From Streptomyces zaomyceticus (GTDB lineage Bacteria > Actinomycetota > Actinomycetes > Streptomycetales > Streptomycetaceae): DNA of 64,000 bases. Both the position numbers and the translations under genes were made by a program. Numbering within the stretch: the first letter of the stretch is position 1; the number at the start of each line of letters is the position of its first letter. This document shows positions 20,671 to 29,174 of this stretch, piece after piece. Where the stretch lies: NCBI RefSeq assembly GCF_014656215.1, contig NZ_BNBZ01000007.1, positions 62,001 through 126,000 of the forward strand, read 5' to 3'. The notes under the pieces are model-generated. The model was given only the letters and a program-made list of their open reading frames with translations. It searched no databases and was not told where the DNA came from.

Positions 20671-20883
20671 ATGACTCAGCAGGCCGAGGCATCGCGACCG
20701 CACATCCCGCTCCAGGACCGCCTCCGCCAGCTCCTCGACGGACCCGTCGCCCTCGACAAGAGAGCGTTGCTCGGCAGCCTGTACGCCGAGGTCTCCCGCT
20801 GCGAGACCGTCGCGTACGCGGCGGGCTGGAACGACGCGCTCGCGACCGTGCGCCGCGGCCCCCGCCGGGACGAGGACGCCTAG
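20671..20883 (+). CDS. Small hypothetical protein with AGW motif
   Basis: A 70-residue protein starting MTQQAEASRPHIPLQDRLRQ after GGAAGG. It contains CETVAYAAGWNDALATV, which parallels ETAAFTAGWAEAV in the divergent minus-strand protein, so the two may be related or bind the same partner. The position after the tail chaperone and before the tape-measure genes, behind a LexA-like box, suggests a regulatory or assembly role; this is inference. A terminator follows. Confidence 0.65.
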   Translation: MTQQAEASRPHIPLQDRLRQLLDGPVALDKRALLGSLYAEVSRCETVAYAAGWNDALATVRRGPRRDEDA

Positions 20884-20909
20884 CCCCACCCGCTGCCCCA
20901 GACGAACAA

Positions 20910-20937
20910 GCCCTTGCCGAAACCGGCAGGGGCTTTT
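20910..20937 (+). terminator. Intrinsic terminator after the small AGW gene
   Basis: A 10-bp stem with one G-T wobble, GCCCTTGCCG / CGGCAGGGGC, AAAC loop, followed by TTTT. Confidence 0.85.
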
Positions 20938-20975
20938 CGGCGCTTGGCCGTCACCGGCCGGAAGCGGAGCAACTC

Positions 20976-21929
20976 ATGGCAAAGACCATCGACGACCTCT
21001 CCAAAGAGATCTCCGACCTCACGGGCGTCCTCCTCACGGCCGACTCGAAGGTCTCCCACAAGGTCCCCAACCCGACCGATGACGAGGAGGCGAAGGAGAA
21101 GACCCCCTTCGTCGACGGCTCATCCATGGTCTCCAAGCTCAAGAAATCCCTCGTCGGCGACCCGCCCAAGATCCTCACGGAGGAGAACGCGGCGCCGTTC
21201 ATCAAGGAGATCACCGACATCCACGAGGAGGTCGTGAAGGCCCCTCTGACGGAATGGCTCGAGGCCGCGGGCCTCGACGGCGTGGCGGCCGGCGTCGAGA
21301 AGATCTACGAGGGGAAGGACAACTGGTGGACCTACTTCATCGCCGCCTTCATAGGCCTCGCCATCCCGGCCATCGGCCTCCTCCTGGTCTCCAAGTTCAC
21401 CGACTGGTCCCGTTTTCTCCAGTCGAAGGTCTTCGGCGGACAGGCATACGCCCGCAACGAGGCCGGCACCTGGAGCCGACAGGACCTCCAGGCCATCAAC
21501 GACCGTGAGACCAGGGTCTTCAACGGCGGCGGAATCAGCGCCATCCCGTCCGAGGACAGCCTCCGCGGCGTCCGCGAGGAACTCGAGAAGCTGACCGAGA
21601 AGATCACGATCTTCAATCGCAAGGCCGGGGGGTTCCGCACCAAGTTCAACAAGATGCCGTCGGCTCGCGCGATCAAGAAGTCGGCCCAGGGGATCGAGGC
21701 CATCGCCGACGCTCTCGACAGGATCACCATCTCCGACGTCGGGGCGATGGCCACGCAGGCCGACGAGCTCAAGAGGGCCATGGAGGACTTCAAGCCCGGC
21801 AAGATCCCCCAGGACCTCCAGACGACCCGAACCGAGACCCGAAACCTCGGCAGGACCGTCGACGAGCTGAAGGCCTCGTTCCAGAGGCTCAAGGACGAGA
21901 CCGTCCTCGTCACCAGGGCCCTCGCCTGA
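20976..21929 (+). CDS. Tail-module protein with one transmembrane segment and coiled coil
   Basis: A 317-residue protein starting MAKTIDDLSKEISDLTGVLL. A hydrophobic segment at about residues 112-136 (WWTYFIAAFIGLAIPAIGLL) is flanked by charged helical regions. The C-terminal half (REELEKLTEKITIFNRKAGG; TVDELKASFQRLKDETVL) is predicted coiled coil. It occupies the place where a siphophage tape measure begins, so it may be a separate N-terminal tape-measure part or a minor tail protein that inserts in the target membrane. No homologue is recognised. Confidence 0.65.
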   Translation: MAKTIDDLSKEISDLTGVLLTADSKVSHKVPNPTDDEEAKEKTPFVDGSSMVSKLKKSLVGDPPKILTEENAAPFIKEITDIHEEVVKAPLTEWLEAAGLDGVAAGVEKIYEGKDNWWTYFIAAFIGLAIPAIGLLLVSKFTDWSRFLQSKVFGGQAYARNEAGTWSRQDLQAINDRETRVFNGGGISAIPSEDSLRGVREELEKLTEKITIFNRKAGGFRTKFNKMPSARAIKKSAQGIEAIADALDRITISDVGAMATQADELKRAMEDFKPGKIPQDLQTTRTETRNLGRTVDELKASFQRLKDETVLVTRALA

Positions 21930-21958
21930 CCCCCACCCACCCCGAAAGGAGGTAACCC

Positions 21959-23167
21959 ATGTCTCTCGCCAGTTCCCTCAAGAAGTCGTCCGACTCCCTG
22001 CGCGCCCTCAAGACCCAGGCATCCGGCGCCGGCACCTCGGTCAAGAAGATCGGCGACGCCGGCAAGTCGGCCTCGGGCCAGCTCAAGACACTCCGCACCA
22101 ACGCCCAGGGCTCCACCACCCAGCTCAAGAACCTCAAGACCGCCTCCGAGCAGGCCGAGCGCGCCATGAAGAAGGCCGGCGACACCGCCCAGTCGGCCGG
22201 CGGCAAGCTCGGCAAGTACGAGTCCGGCGCCGGCAAGGCCGCCAAGGGCCAGGACAAGCTCAACCGGTCCATGAAGGGCAACTTCCTGGTCCGCCTGCTC
22301 GAACTCTTCATGCCGCTCATCGAGGCGATCGTCGACATGGCGCTTCGCTCGAAGACCATGCAGACGGTCCTGAAGAAGGCCTTCAGCGCCGTCAAGAGCG
22401 TCATCAGCTCCGTCATGAAGGCCATCGGGCCGATCATGAAGAAGGCCGGCGACCTGATCAAGACGGTCTGGAACGGCATCAAGAAGGCCGTCTCCACCGT
22501 CGTCAAGGCCGTCGCCACCGTCATCAAGACCTACGTGAAGATCTGGAAGACGGTCATCACCACGGTGATGAACGCGATCAAGACGGTCATCGGAGCGGTC
22601 TGGAAGGGCATCAAGGCCGTCATCGTGCCGGTCGTCGACTGGATCAAGTCGGCGATCCCGAAGGCGTTCACCGCCGTCAAGGACAAGATGTCGTCGGTGT
22701 GGAACGGCCTCAAGGACATCGCGTCCCGGGCGTTCGACGGCATCAAGAGCGGCGTGAAGGGCCCCATCAACGCAGTCATCGGCCTCATCAACTCGATGAT
22801 CGGCAGCCTCAACCGCGTCAAGGTCAGCGTCCCCGGCTGGGTTCCGGTCGTCGGCGGCAAGACCTTCGGCGTGAACATCCCGACCATCCCCATGCTCGCC
22901 ACCGGTGGTGTCGTCATGCCCCGCACGGGCGGTGTCCCGGCGATCCTCGCCGAGGCCGGCGAGGCCGAGGCCGTCCTCCCGCTCTCCAAGCTGGACCGGC
23001 TGCTCGCCCAGACCGCGCGGCGCGCCCGCATGTCCCAGGGCGGCCAGGGCGCGGCCGCCGGCCCCGGGCTGCACATCGAGCACTACCACGCCGCCCGGAA
23101 CAGTGACCCGCACGCGACCGCCAGTGCGCTCATGTACCTCGTGAAGGCGCGTGGAGCACGCGCATGA
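21959..23167 (+). CDS. Tape-measure-like tail protein 1
   Basis: A 402-residue, Lys/Ala-rich helical protein starting MSLASSLKKSSDSLRALKTQ. The core has repeated amphipathic units (MKAIGPIMKKAGDLIKTVWN; IKTVIGAVWKGIKAVIVPVV). The C-terminus IPTIPMLATGGVVMPRTGG followed by ILAEAGEAEAVLPLSKLDRL is the typical end of siphovirus tape measures. The start is preceded by AAAGGAGGT, the strongest Shine-Dalgarno match in the island. At the usual 1.5 Å per residue it would specify a tail of only about 60 nm. The stop overlaps the next ATG. Confidence 0.8.
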   Translation: MSLASSLKKSSDSLRALKTQASGAGTSVKKIGDAGKSASGQLKTLRTNAQGSTTQLKNLKTASEQAERAMKKAGDTAQSAGGKLGKYESGAGKAAKGQDKLNRSMKGNFLVRLLELFMPLIEAIVDMALRSKTMQTVLKKAFSAVKSVISSVMKAIGPIMKKAGDLIKTVWNGIKKAVSTVVKAVATVIKTYVKIWKTVITTVMNAIKTVIGAVWKGIKAVIVPVVDWIKSAIPKAFTAVKDKMSSVWNGLKDIASRAFDGIKSGVKGPINAVIGLINSMIGSLNRVKVSVPGWVPVVGGKTFGVNIPTIPMLATGGVVMPRTGGVPAILAEAGEAEAVLPLSKLDRLLAQTARRARMSQGGQGAAAGPGLHIEHYHAARNSDPHATASALMYLVKARGARA

Positions 23168-24417
23168 GTGCCGCGCTCGTCGCCATGCCGAGGTTCCGCG
23201 TGGTCGTCGCGCCGATGAGCAACCTGCGGCAGGGACTCGGCGGAACGGCCGGCTCGCTGAAGAACCTGCGGCAGCGCGTCCAAGGGGCGGCCGGCGGCAT
23301 CGACGCCCTCGCCACCGCCGCCCGCACCGCCGGCACCCCCCTGCGCGCCCTCGGTCAGCACGCCTCCGGCGCCGCCGGCGCCGTCACCAGGATCAAGCGG
23401 TCCACCGCCCCCGCCGGGGTCAAGCGGATCGGCACCGCCGCCGGCAAGGCCCGCACCGCCGCCCGCAGGATCGGCACCGGGGCGGGAATCGTCCTCGGCA
23501 TCCTCCTGCCGCTGCTGCCCGTCACGGACGTCATCTCCGGCCTGATGGGCACCTTCGGCACCGTCATGACCGTCGCCTCCATCGCCATGACAGGCATCAA
23601 CGTCGCCATGCGGGCCAACCCGCTCGGCTTCGTCGTCGGCCTGATCGTGCCCATCGCGGCGTACCTCATCGAGCTGGCCCTCAACTCCGAGACCGGCCGG
23701 CGGATCATGAAGCAGGTCTTCCAGCAGGCGCTGAAGGGCTTCCAGGCGGTCTGGAAGTTCATCCAGCCGTTCATGAAGCTCCTGGGCGAGGCCGTGGGCA
23801 GGTACTTCAAGGCGTACCTGACCGTCTTCAAGACCGGCCTCAAGGTCGTCGGAGCGGCCATCGACGGCATCTCCAGGATCGGTTCCGCCGTCCGTTCCGC
23901 CTCGAACGCGCTGAGCGGCATCGCCTCCCGCACCATCGGCGGCATCAAGAGCGCCGTACGGCCGGTCGTCGACTGGATCACCGACAAGATCCCCGGCTTC
24001 TTCCGGACCGCAAAGGACGCGGTGAGCAAGGCGCTGCGCGGCATCGGCGACCTGGTCAAGGGCGCCCTGAGCGCCGTGATCGGCGTCGTCAAGGGACCGA
24101 TCAACGGTCTCATCGCCTTCGCCAACTGGATCATCGACGGGCTCAACAAGCTCAGCTTCGAAATCCCCTTCACCGGCAAGAAGTTCGGCGTCGAGCTCGA
24201 CAAGCTGCCGATGCTCGCCGAGGGCGGCATCGTCTCCCCCGGCAACGCGGACGACTACCGCATCGACTCGCTCTCCCAGCTGGAGAACCGTCGCGTCCCC
24301 GCCCTCACCGAGCCGCTCCCGAAGCCGCACCGCGTCCGGGACTTCCACGAGGAGCCCGGGGCCGGTCCGCGGTCGACCGCCGAGGACCTGCTCTTCCTCG
24401 CGACCGCCGCCCGCTGA
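23164..24417 (+). CDS. Tape-measure-like tail protein 2
   Basis: A 417-residue protein, coupled to the previous gene by ATGA. It shares its organisation: IKSAVRPVVDWITDKIPGFF parallels VVDWIKSAIPKAFTAV, and GPINGLIAFANWIIDGLNKL parallels GPINAVIGLINSMIGSLNRV, followed by KLPMLAEGGIVSPGNADD. A hydrophobic stretch (GIVLGILLPLLPVTDVISGL) lies near residue 110. Either duplication of a short tape measure or a two-part tape measure fits. The Glu/Pro-rich end replaces the usual hydrophobic tape-measure C-terminus. Confidence 0.75.
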   Translation: MSAALVAMPRFRVVVAPMSNLRQGLGGTAGSLKNLRQRVQGAAGGIDALATAARTAGTPLRALGQHASGAAGAVTRIKRSTAPAGVKRIGTAAGKARTAARRIGTGAGIVLGILLPLLPVTDVISGLMGTFGTVMTVASIAMTGINVAMRANPLGFVVGLIVPIAAYLIELALNSETGRRIMKQVFQQALKGFQAVWKFIQPFMKLLGEAVGRYFKAYLTVFKTGLKVVGAAIDGISRIGSAVRSASNALSGIASRTIGGIKSAVRPVVDWITDKIPGFFRTAKDAVSKALRGIGDLVKGALSAVIGVVKGPINGLIAFANWIIDGLNKLSFEIPFTGKKFGVELDKLPMLAEGGIVSPGNADDYRIDSLSQLENRRVPALTEPLPKPHRVRDFHEEPGAGPRSTAEDLLFLATAAR

Positions 24418-24522
24418 CGCGCGGGCCCGGCCCCGCCGCCGCCCCGTCCACGGGCCGGCCCGCGCCTCAACCCGCGCCCGTCCGCCCACCGCTGACCCCA
24501 TCCCAAGTGAGGTGACGGCCCC

Positions 24523-25446
24523 ATGGCCGAGACCACGACCCCGTTCGCCGGAAACTCCTACATCGCCGACCTCGCGCCCGGCTCGCTCATCACCCAGGAC
24601 GGGCAGATGCAGTGGGCCGGACTCCTCATGGGCCCCGGCACCCCCTTCGCCGTCGACAAGTCCGGTCTGTCGGGCTGGGAGGACCTGCCCGAGTACGACT
24701 CCTCCGACGCCGACCGTCCCACCTCCCACGGCGCCTGGCCGGGCTCCCGGTACGCCAAGCCGCGCAAGGTCGGCGGCACGATCGTGCTGATGCCGGAGTA
24801 CGGCGGCACCGCCGGGGCCGTCCGCGCCCTGCGACAGTCGCTCGCCCTCCTCGACGAGGAGCGGTGGCTCACCGTCCGGCTGCACGGCGAGCTGCTCACC
24901 GTCCGCGCCCGGATCGCCCAGCGGGTGGTCCCCGCGGACCAGGGCTTCGCCACCCAGGGCAGCTCCCGCATGTCGGTCCAGTGGCTGGCCGCCGACCCCC
25001 GCCGGTACGTCGTCAACGAGCAGATCGCCACGACCAGCCCCCCGCAGCCGGAGTCGGGACTCACGTGGCCGCTGACCTGGCCGCTGAAGTGGGGCCAGGC
25101 CAAGAGCACCGGTGACGCCGTCGTCGAGAACACCGGTTCGGCCCCGGTCCACCCGGTCATCGTCTTCCGCGGCCCGTGCTCCATGCCGACCGTCACCGAA
25201 CGGGTCAGCAGGCGCCGGCTGCGGTACGCCATCGACCTGACCGCCGGCGACGAACTGACCATCGACACGCGCGCGGGCACGGTCATGCTCAACAACTCCG
25301 CCTCCCGCCTGCACACCGCGATGGCCGACTCCACCCCGGAAGAGCTGTTCGTGCTCGACCCCGGTCGGACCGACCTGTCCTTCCGGCCCGAAGAGGGCAC
25401 CGCGGATTCGCTGATGACCGTGCGCTGGCGCAGCGCCGAGTGGTGA
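24523..25446 (+). CDS. Distal tail (Dit-like) protein
   Basis: A 307-residue protein directly after the tape-measure genes. The segments GSRYAKPRKVGGTIVLMPEY, VRALRQSLALLDEERWLTVR and MSVQWLAADPRRYVVNEQ, then a VVENTGSAPVHPVIVFRGPC jelly-roll-like domain and LNNSASRLHTAMADST, match siphovirus Dit/phage-tail-family proteins that form the hub ring at the tail tip. Length is usual. Confidence 0.8.
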   Translation: MAETTTPFAGNSYIADLAPGSLITQDGQMQWAGLLMGPGTPFAVDKSGLSGWEDLPEYDSSDADRPTSHGAWPGSRYAKPRKVGGTIVLMPEYGGTAGAVRALRQSLALLDEERWLTVRLHGELLTVRARIAQRVVPADQGFATQGSSRMSVQWLAADPRRYVVNEQIATTSPPQPESGLTWPLTWPLKWGQAKSTGDAVVENTGSAPVHPVIVFRGPCSMPTVTERVSRRRLRYAIDLTAGDELTIDTRAGTVMLNNSASRLHTAMADSTPEELFVLDPGRTDLSFRPEEGTADSLMTVRWRSAEW

Positions 25447-25558
25447 CCAGGACGCGCCGAGCGTCCGCCGCCGTCCGCCGGTCGCCCCCGGGCACCGGCG
25501 GGCGGCGGTCCCTCCCCACCGACCACCCCGCCCAGACCCCTTCCGGAGAGGTGAACCC

Positions 25559-26752
25559 ATGACCGTACGCGCCGCTTGGCTCCCGTCCACCGGCCAGACC
25601 CGCGAGGACACCCGCCTCACCCTCGCCGCCCTGCTCACGCCCAGCGGCCAGAGTGCCGACGAGACCCCCCTGCGCTCCCGCGCGGGCATCGTGCCGGGCG
25701 GATTCGCGCTGACCGGCGGCTCGCCCATGCAGGCCACCATCGGCACCGGTCGCGCGATCGTCCAGGGCAACGACACCGCCCAGGGCGCCTACCTCGTCGC
25801 CGCCACCGCGCCGGAGAGCTTCACGATCGAGGACGGCGACCCGCAGTACGACCGGATCGACCTGATCGAACTGTCCGTGATGGACGACACCTACGACCGG
25901 TCGGGCGCCACCGAGGCGGTCGTACGGCTCGTCAAGGGCACCCCCCAGGCCACGCCCACCGTCCCGCAGACCGGGCCGGGCAGCACGATCCCGCTCTACA
26001 CGATCCGGGTGCCGAAGGGCGCCTCGGCGGGCACCGGCGGAATCGCGTGGACCACCGCCGTCACCACCATGCACTGGCCGGTCGTCGCACTCGGCGGCAT
26101 CCTGCCCGCCAGCGGCTTCAAGGGCGCCTACGTCGGCCAGTACCGGGACACCGCTGGGCTCCTCCAGCGCTGGGACGGCACGACCTGGGTCTCGTACCCC
26201 AAGCCCATCGGCGGCATCGCCCCGAGCGGCACGGCCGCCGGCGGCTACACCGGCCAGTACCGGGACAACAACGGCGGACTGCAGCGCTGGAACGGTACCG
26301 CCTGGCAGTACGTCCAGGGCGCCTCGACCCTGCTGTTCAGCGCCACGCAGTGGCAGACGGCCCAGGCGCAGAGCGTCGCACCCAACACCTGGACCGTGCT
26401 CAACCTGCCCACCGTCGAGGTCGACGACGCCGCCGGCTGGACCTCGAACACCACCTACATCGTCCCGCGTACCGGCTGGTGGCGGATCTCCGCGCACGCC
26501 ACCTGGGCCAACGACGCCCAGACCGGCATGCGCGGCGCCCGTGTCGTGGTCGGCGGCGTCGGACAGGCCCGGCTGACCTGGCTCACCCCCGCCGGCAACG
26601 GCGCCATCTCCGTCGGCGGTGGCGGCCTGGTCCGGCTCGTCGCGGGCGAGACCCTCCAGCTCGCCGGCTTCCACAACCACAGCGCGGCGATCAAGACCCT
26701 CGGCGGCTCGGGCTACGCCTGCAGCCTCACCGCCGAATGGGTCAAGTCCTGA
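25559..26752 (+). CDS. Tail fibre / receptor-binding protein paralogue 1
   Basis: A 397-residue protein starting MTVRAAWLPSTGQTREDTRL. The N-terminal half (to about residue 185) is shared with the two following proteins. Then come two copies of a Gly/Tyr-GQYRD-LQRW-G-W motif (residues about 190-260, for example YVGQYRDTAGLLQRWDGTTW). The C-terminal 130 residues form a beta-rich domain (VPRTGWWRISAHATWANDAQ) resembling C1q/TNF-like tips of actinophage fibres. It probably attaches by the common N-terminus and binds the target surface with the tip. Confidence 0.78.
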   Translation: MTVRAAWLPSTGQTREDTRLTLAALLTPSGQSADETPLRSRAGIVPGGFALTGGSPMQATIGTGRAIVQGNDTAQGAYLVAATAPESFTIEDGDPQYDRIDLIELSVMDDTYDRSGATEAVVRLVKGTPQATPTVPQTGPGSTIPLYTIRVPKGASAGTGGIAWTTAVTTMHWPVVALGGILPASGFKGAYVGQYRDTAGLLQRWDGTTWVSYPKPIGGIAPSGTAAGGYTGQYRDNNGGLQRWNGTAWQYVQGASTLLFSATQWQTAQAQSVAPNTWTVLNLPTVEVDDAAGWTSNTTYIVPRTGWWRISAHATWANDAQTGMRGARVVVGGVGQARLTWLTPAGNGAISVGGGGLVRLVAGETLQLAGFHNHSAAIKTLGGSGYACSLTAEWVKS

Positions 26753-26801
26753 CGCCCCCGACCGCCGAACCGTCCCTCGACTCCCCGAACGGAGAAACCC
26801 C

Positions 26802-27992
26802 ATGAACCTGCGCAGCAGTTGGGTCGCCGAGACCGGCCAGACCCGCGAGGACACCCGGCTCACCCAGACCGGTGTCACCACCATGACCAACCCCGTCCAG
26901 GTCCGTTCCGGCGTCCTGCCCGGCTCGTACGGCGGCCAGTACCGGCTCTCCGGCTTCTGGACCTTCGGCTCCGCCGCCATGTCGGCGACCGTCTCCGAGG
27001 GCCGGGCCGTCATCCAGGGCGAGATCTCCCAGGGCGTCTTCCCGGTGACCCTGCCGGCCTCCGAGGTCGTGACCTTCGCCCCGGGCAACGCCCTGTACAA
27101 CCGCGTCGACCTGCTCGTCCTGAAGATCTACGACAAGCTGTACGACGGCGGGACGCGCACCGAGGCCACGATCGAGATCATCCAGGGCGCGGCCGAGCAG
27201 AACCCGAAGACCCCGGTCGTCCCGCCGCGCTGCCTCCCGCTGTACGAGGTGACCGTCCCCGCCGGTGCCAGCGCGGGCAACGGCGGCATCCCCTGGGACA
27301 GCGCGCTCAAGGACCTGCGCACCCCGGTCGTCGCCCTCGGCGGCATCCTCCCGGTCGAGGGCGCGTCCCTGCCGGGCGCCTACCCCGGCCAGTACCAGGA
27401 CGCGAGCGGCGCGCTCCAGCGCTGGGACGGCGGCGCCTGGGTCTCGTACCCGTCGGCGCTCGGCGGCATCGTCCCGTCCTCCGCGTCCACCACGCCGGCG
27501 AGCTACACGGGCCAGTACCGCGACTCGACGACCGGCAAGCTCCAGCGCTGGGACGGTTCCACCTGGGTCCCGGTCGTGGCGGGCCCGTACTTCGTCGACA
27601 ACCGCGACTACGGCGACACCACGTCGACCACCTACACCTCCACGCTCGCGGGCCGCATCACCAACCCGCTCACGCTCTCCTTCGTCGCCCCGCCGTCGAA
27701 GGCGGTCGTCATCAGCTTCGGCGCGAAGCTGAGGTCGACGAGCCCCGACCACTACGCGTTCATGGCGCTCAGGCTCACCCAGGGCTCCACGGTCATCGCC
27801 GACCTCGAGGACGACTACGCGGCGCTCGCCGCCAGCCAGAACATGGTCTCGGTGGCCACCTCGACCCGCCAGTCCGGCCTGACCGCGGGCGCGACGTACA
27901 CCCTCACGGCCTTCTTCCGGGTCGTCCCCGCCACCCCCGCCCTCAAGGCCGGCTACGACAACACCTTCATCAGGGTCGACCCGCTGCCGTAG
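26802..27992 (+). CDS. Tail fibre / receptor-binding protein paralogue 2
   Basis: A 396-residue protein starting MNLRSSWVAETGQTREDTRL, chosen over an upstream in-frame start by GGAGAAACCCC. The shared N-terminal half includes SGVLPGSYGGQYRLSGFW, AVIQGEISQGVFPVTLPA and the LRTPVVALGGILP junction. Two GQY-LQRW repeats follow (YPGQYQDASGALQRWDGGAW; YTGQYRDSTTGKLQRWDGST). The C-terminal domain (about 130 residues, SFVAPPSKAVVISFGAKLRS onwards) is unrelated to that of paralogue 1, consistent with module exchange. Confidence 0.78.
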   Translation: MNLRSSWVAETGQTREDTRLTQTGVTTMTNPVQVRSGVLPGSYGGQYRLSGFWTFGSAAMSATVSEGRAVIQGEISQGVFPVTLPASEVVTFAPGNALYNRVDLLVLKIYDKLYDGGTRTEATIEIIQGAAEQNPKTPVVPPRCLPLYEVTVPAGASAGNGGIPWDSALKDLRTPVVALGGILPVEGASLPGAYPGQYQDASGALQRWDGGAWVSYPSALGGIVPSSASTTPASYTGQYRDSTTGKLQRWDGSTWVPVVAGPYFVDNRDYGDTTSTTYTSTLAGRITNPLTLSFVAPPSKAVVISFGAKLRSTSPDHYAFMALRLTQGSTVIADLEDDYAALAASQNMVSVATSTRQSGLTAGATYTLTAFFRVVPATPALKAGYDNTFIRVDPLP

Positions 27993-28024
27993 CCCGGATC
28001 CACCCATTCGACAGGAGAAACACC

Positions 28025-29161
28025 ATGGCACTGCGCAGCGGCTGGCTCCAGCCGACCGGGCAGACCCGAGTCGCCACCCGCCTCACCGCCCTCGGCGCCA
28101 CCACGCCGGCCAACCCGCTCGCCTCGCGGTCCGGCATCCTGCCCGGCACGATCGACGGCAAGTACCGGGTCGGCGGCCTCTGGATGAGTGGCAGCGGCCC
28201 CATGAGCGCGACCGTCTACGCCGGCCGCGCCGTCGTCCAGGGCACGAACGCCCAGGGCGCCTACCCCGTCACCCTCGACGCGGACACCGTCCTCACCTTC
28301 GGCGACGGCGATCCGCTCAACCCGCGCGTCGACCTCGTCGTCCTGCGCGTGTACGACGACGAGTCCGACAACTCGACCAGGAGCGAAGCCGCCCTGGAGA
28401 TCGTCAAGGGCGCGCCGAAGGCACAGCCCTCCGCCCCGGACGCACCGGCGCTCTCCCTGCCCCTCTTCTCGGTCAGGGTGGAGAAGTCGGCCTCGGCCGG
28501 CACCGGCGGCATCGCCTGGGCGGGCGGGGCCGTCACCGATCTGCGGACCACCCTCGTCGGCGCGGGCGGCATCCTGCCCGTCTACAACAACGCGGGTGTG
28601 CCCGGTTCCTACCCCGGTCAGTACCAGGACAACGACAACGCCCACTACCTCCAGCGCTGGGACGGCAACGGCTGGGTGGCCTACCCGAAGGAGATCGGCG
28701 GCATCGCCCCCGGCGGCACGATCTCCACCGGCGGCTACACCGGCCAGTTCCGCGAGAACAACGGCGTCCTCCAGCGCTGGAACGGCAACTCCTGGGCCAA
28801 CTACCAGCCGCCGGTGGAGGTGGAGACCACGTCGAGCGGTGTGACCCCGCTGGCCAACTGGACGGTGGTGTCCTTCTCCGCCCGACGCTCCCGCGGCCTC
28901 GCGACCGTCCTCGTCACCGTCACCCGCAACGGAGCCCAGGTCAACGCCGAGAGCGCCGGCAACATCGCCGACGAGCCGCTGTGCACCCTGCCCGCCGGAT
29001 GGCGCCCGGCCTTCGACTACGAGGCCTCCGCCTGCGACGGCTTCGGCAGCGGCGGCGCCTACATCTCGGCCGGCGGGCAGATCAACCTGCGCACCTGGTC
29101 GTCCAACGGCGCCCTCGTCGCCGGCCGGAACATCCGCATCTCCGCGACCTACGTCCTCTGA
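28025..29161 (+). CDS. Tail fibre / receptor-binding protein paralogue 3
   Basis: A 378-residue protein starting MALRSGWLQPTGQTRVATRL. It has the shared N-terminal half (SGILPGTIDGKYRVGGLW; AVVQGTNAQGAYPVTLDA) and two GQY/GQF-LQRW repeats (YPGQYQDNDNAHYLQRWDGN; YTGQFRENNGVLQRWNGNSW). The tip (ANWTVVSFSARRSRGLATVL; AGGQINLRTWSSNGALVAG) differs from both other paralogues and resembles short terminal domains of phage fibres. The three tandem genes are separated by only 32-49 nt. Confidence 0.78.
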   Translation: MALRSGWLQPTGQTRVATRLTALGATTPANPLASRSGILPGTIDGKYRVGGLWMSGSGPMSATVYAGRAVVQGTNAQGAYPVTLDADTVLTFGDGDPLNPRVDLVVLRVYDDESDNSTRSEAALEIVKGAPKAQPSAPDAPALSLPLFSVRVEKSASAGTGGIAWAGGAVTDLRTTLVGAGGILPVYNNAGVPGSYPGQYQDNDNAHYLQRWDGNGWVAYPKEIGGIAPGGTISTGGYTGQFRENNGVLQRWNGNSWANYQPPVEVETTSSGVTPLANWTVVSFSARRSRGLATVLVTVTRNGAQVNAESAGNIADEPLCTLPAGWRPAFDYEASACDGFGSGGAYISAGGQINLRTWSSNGALVAGRNIRISATYVL

Positions 29162-29174
29162 GGGAGGTTGTCCC

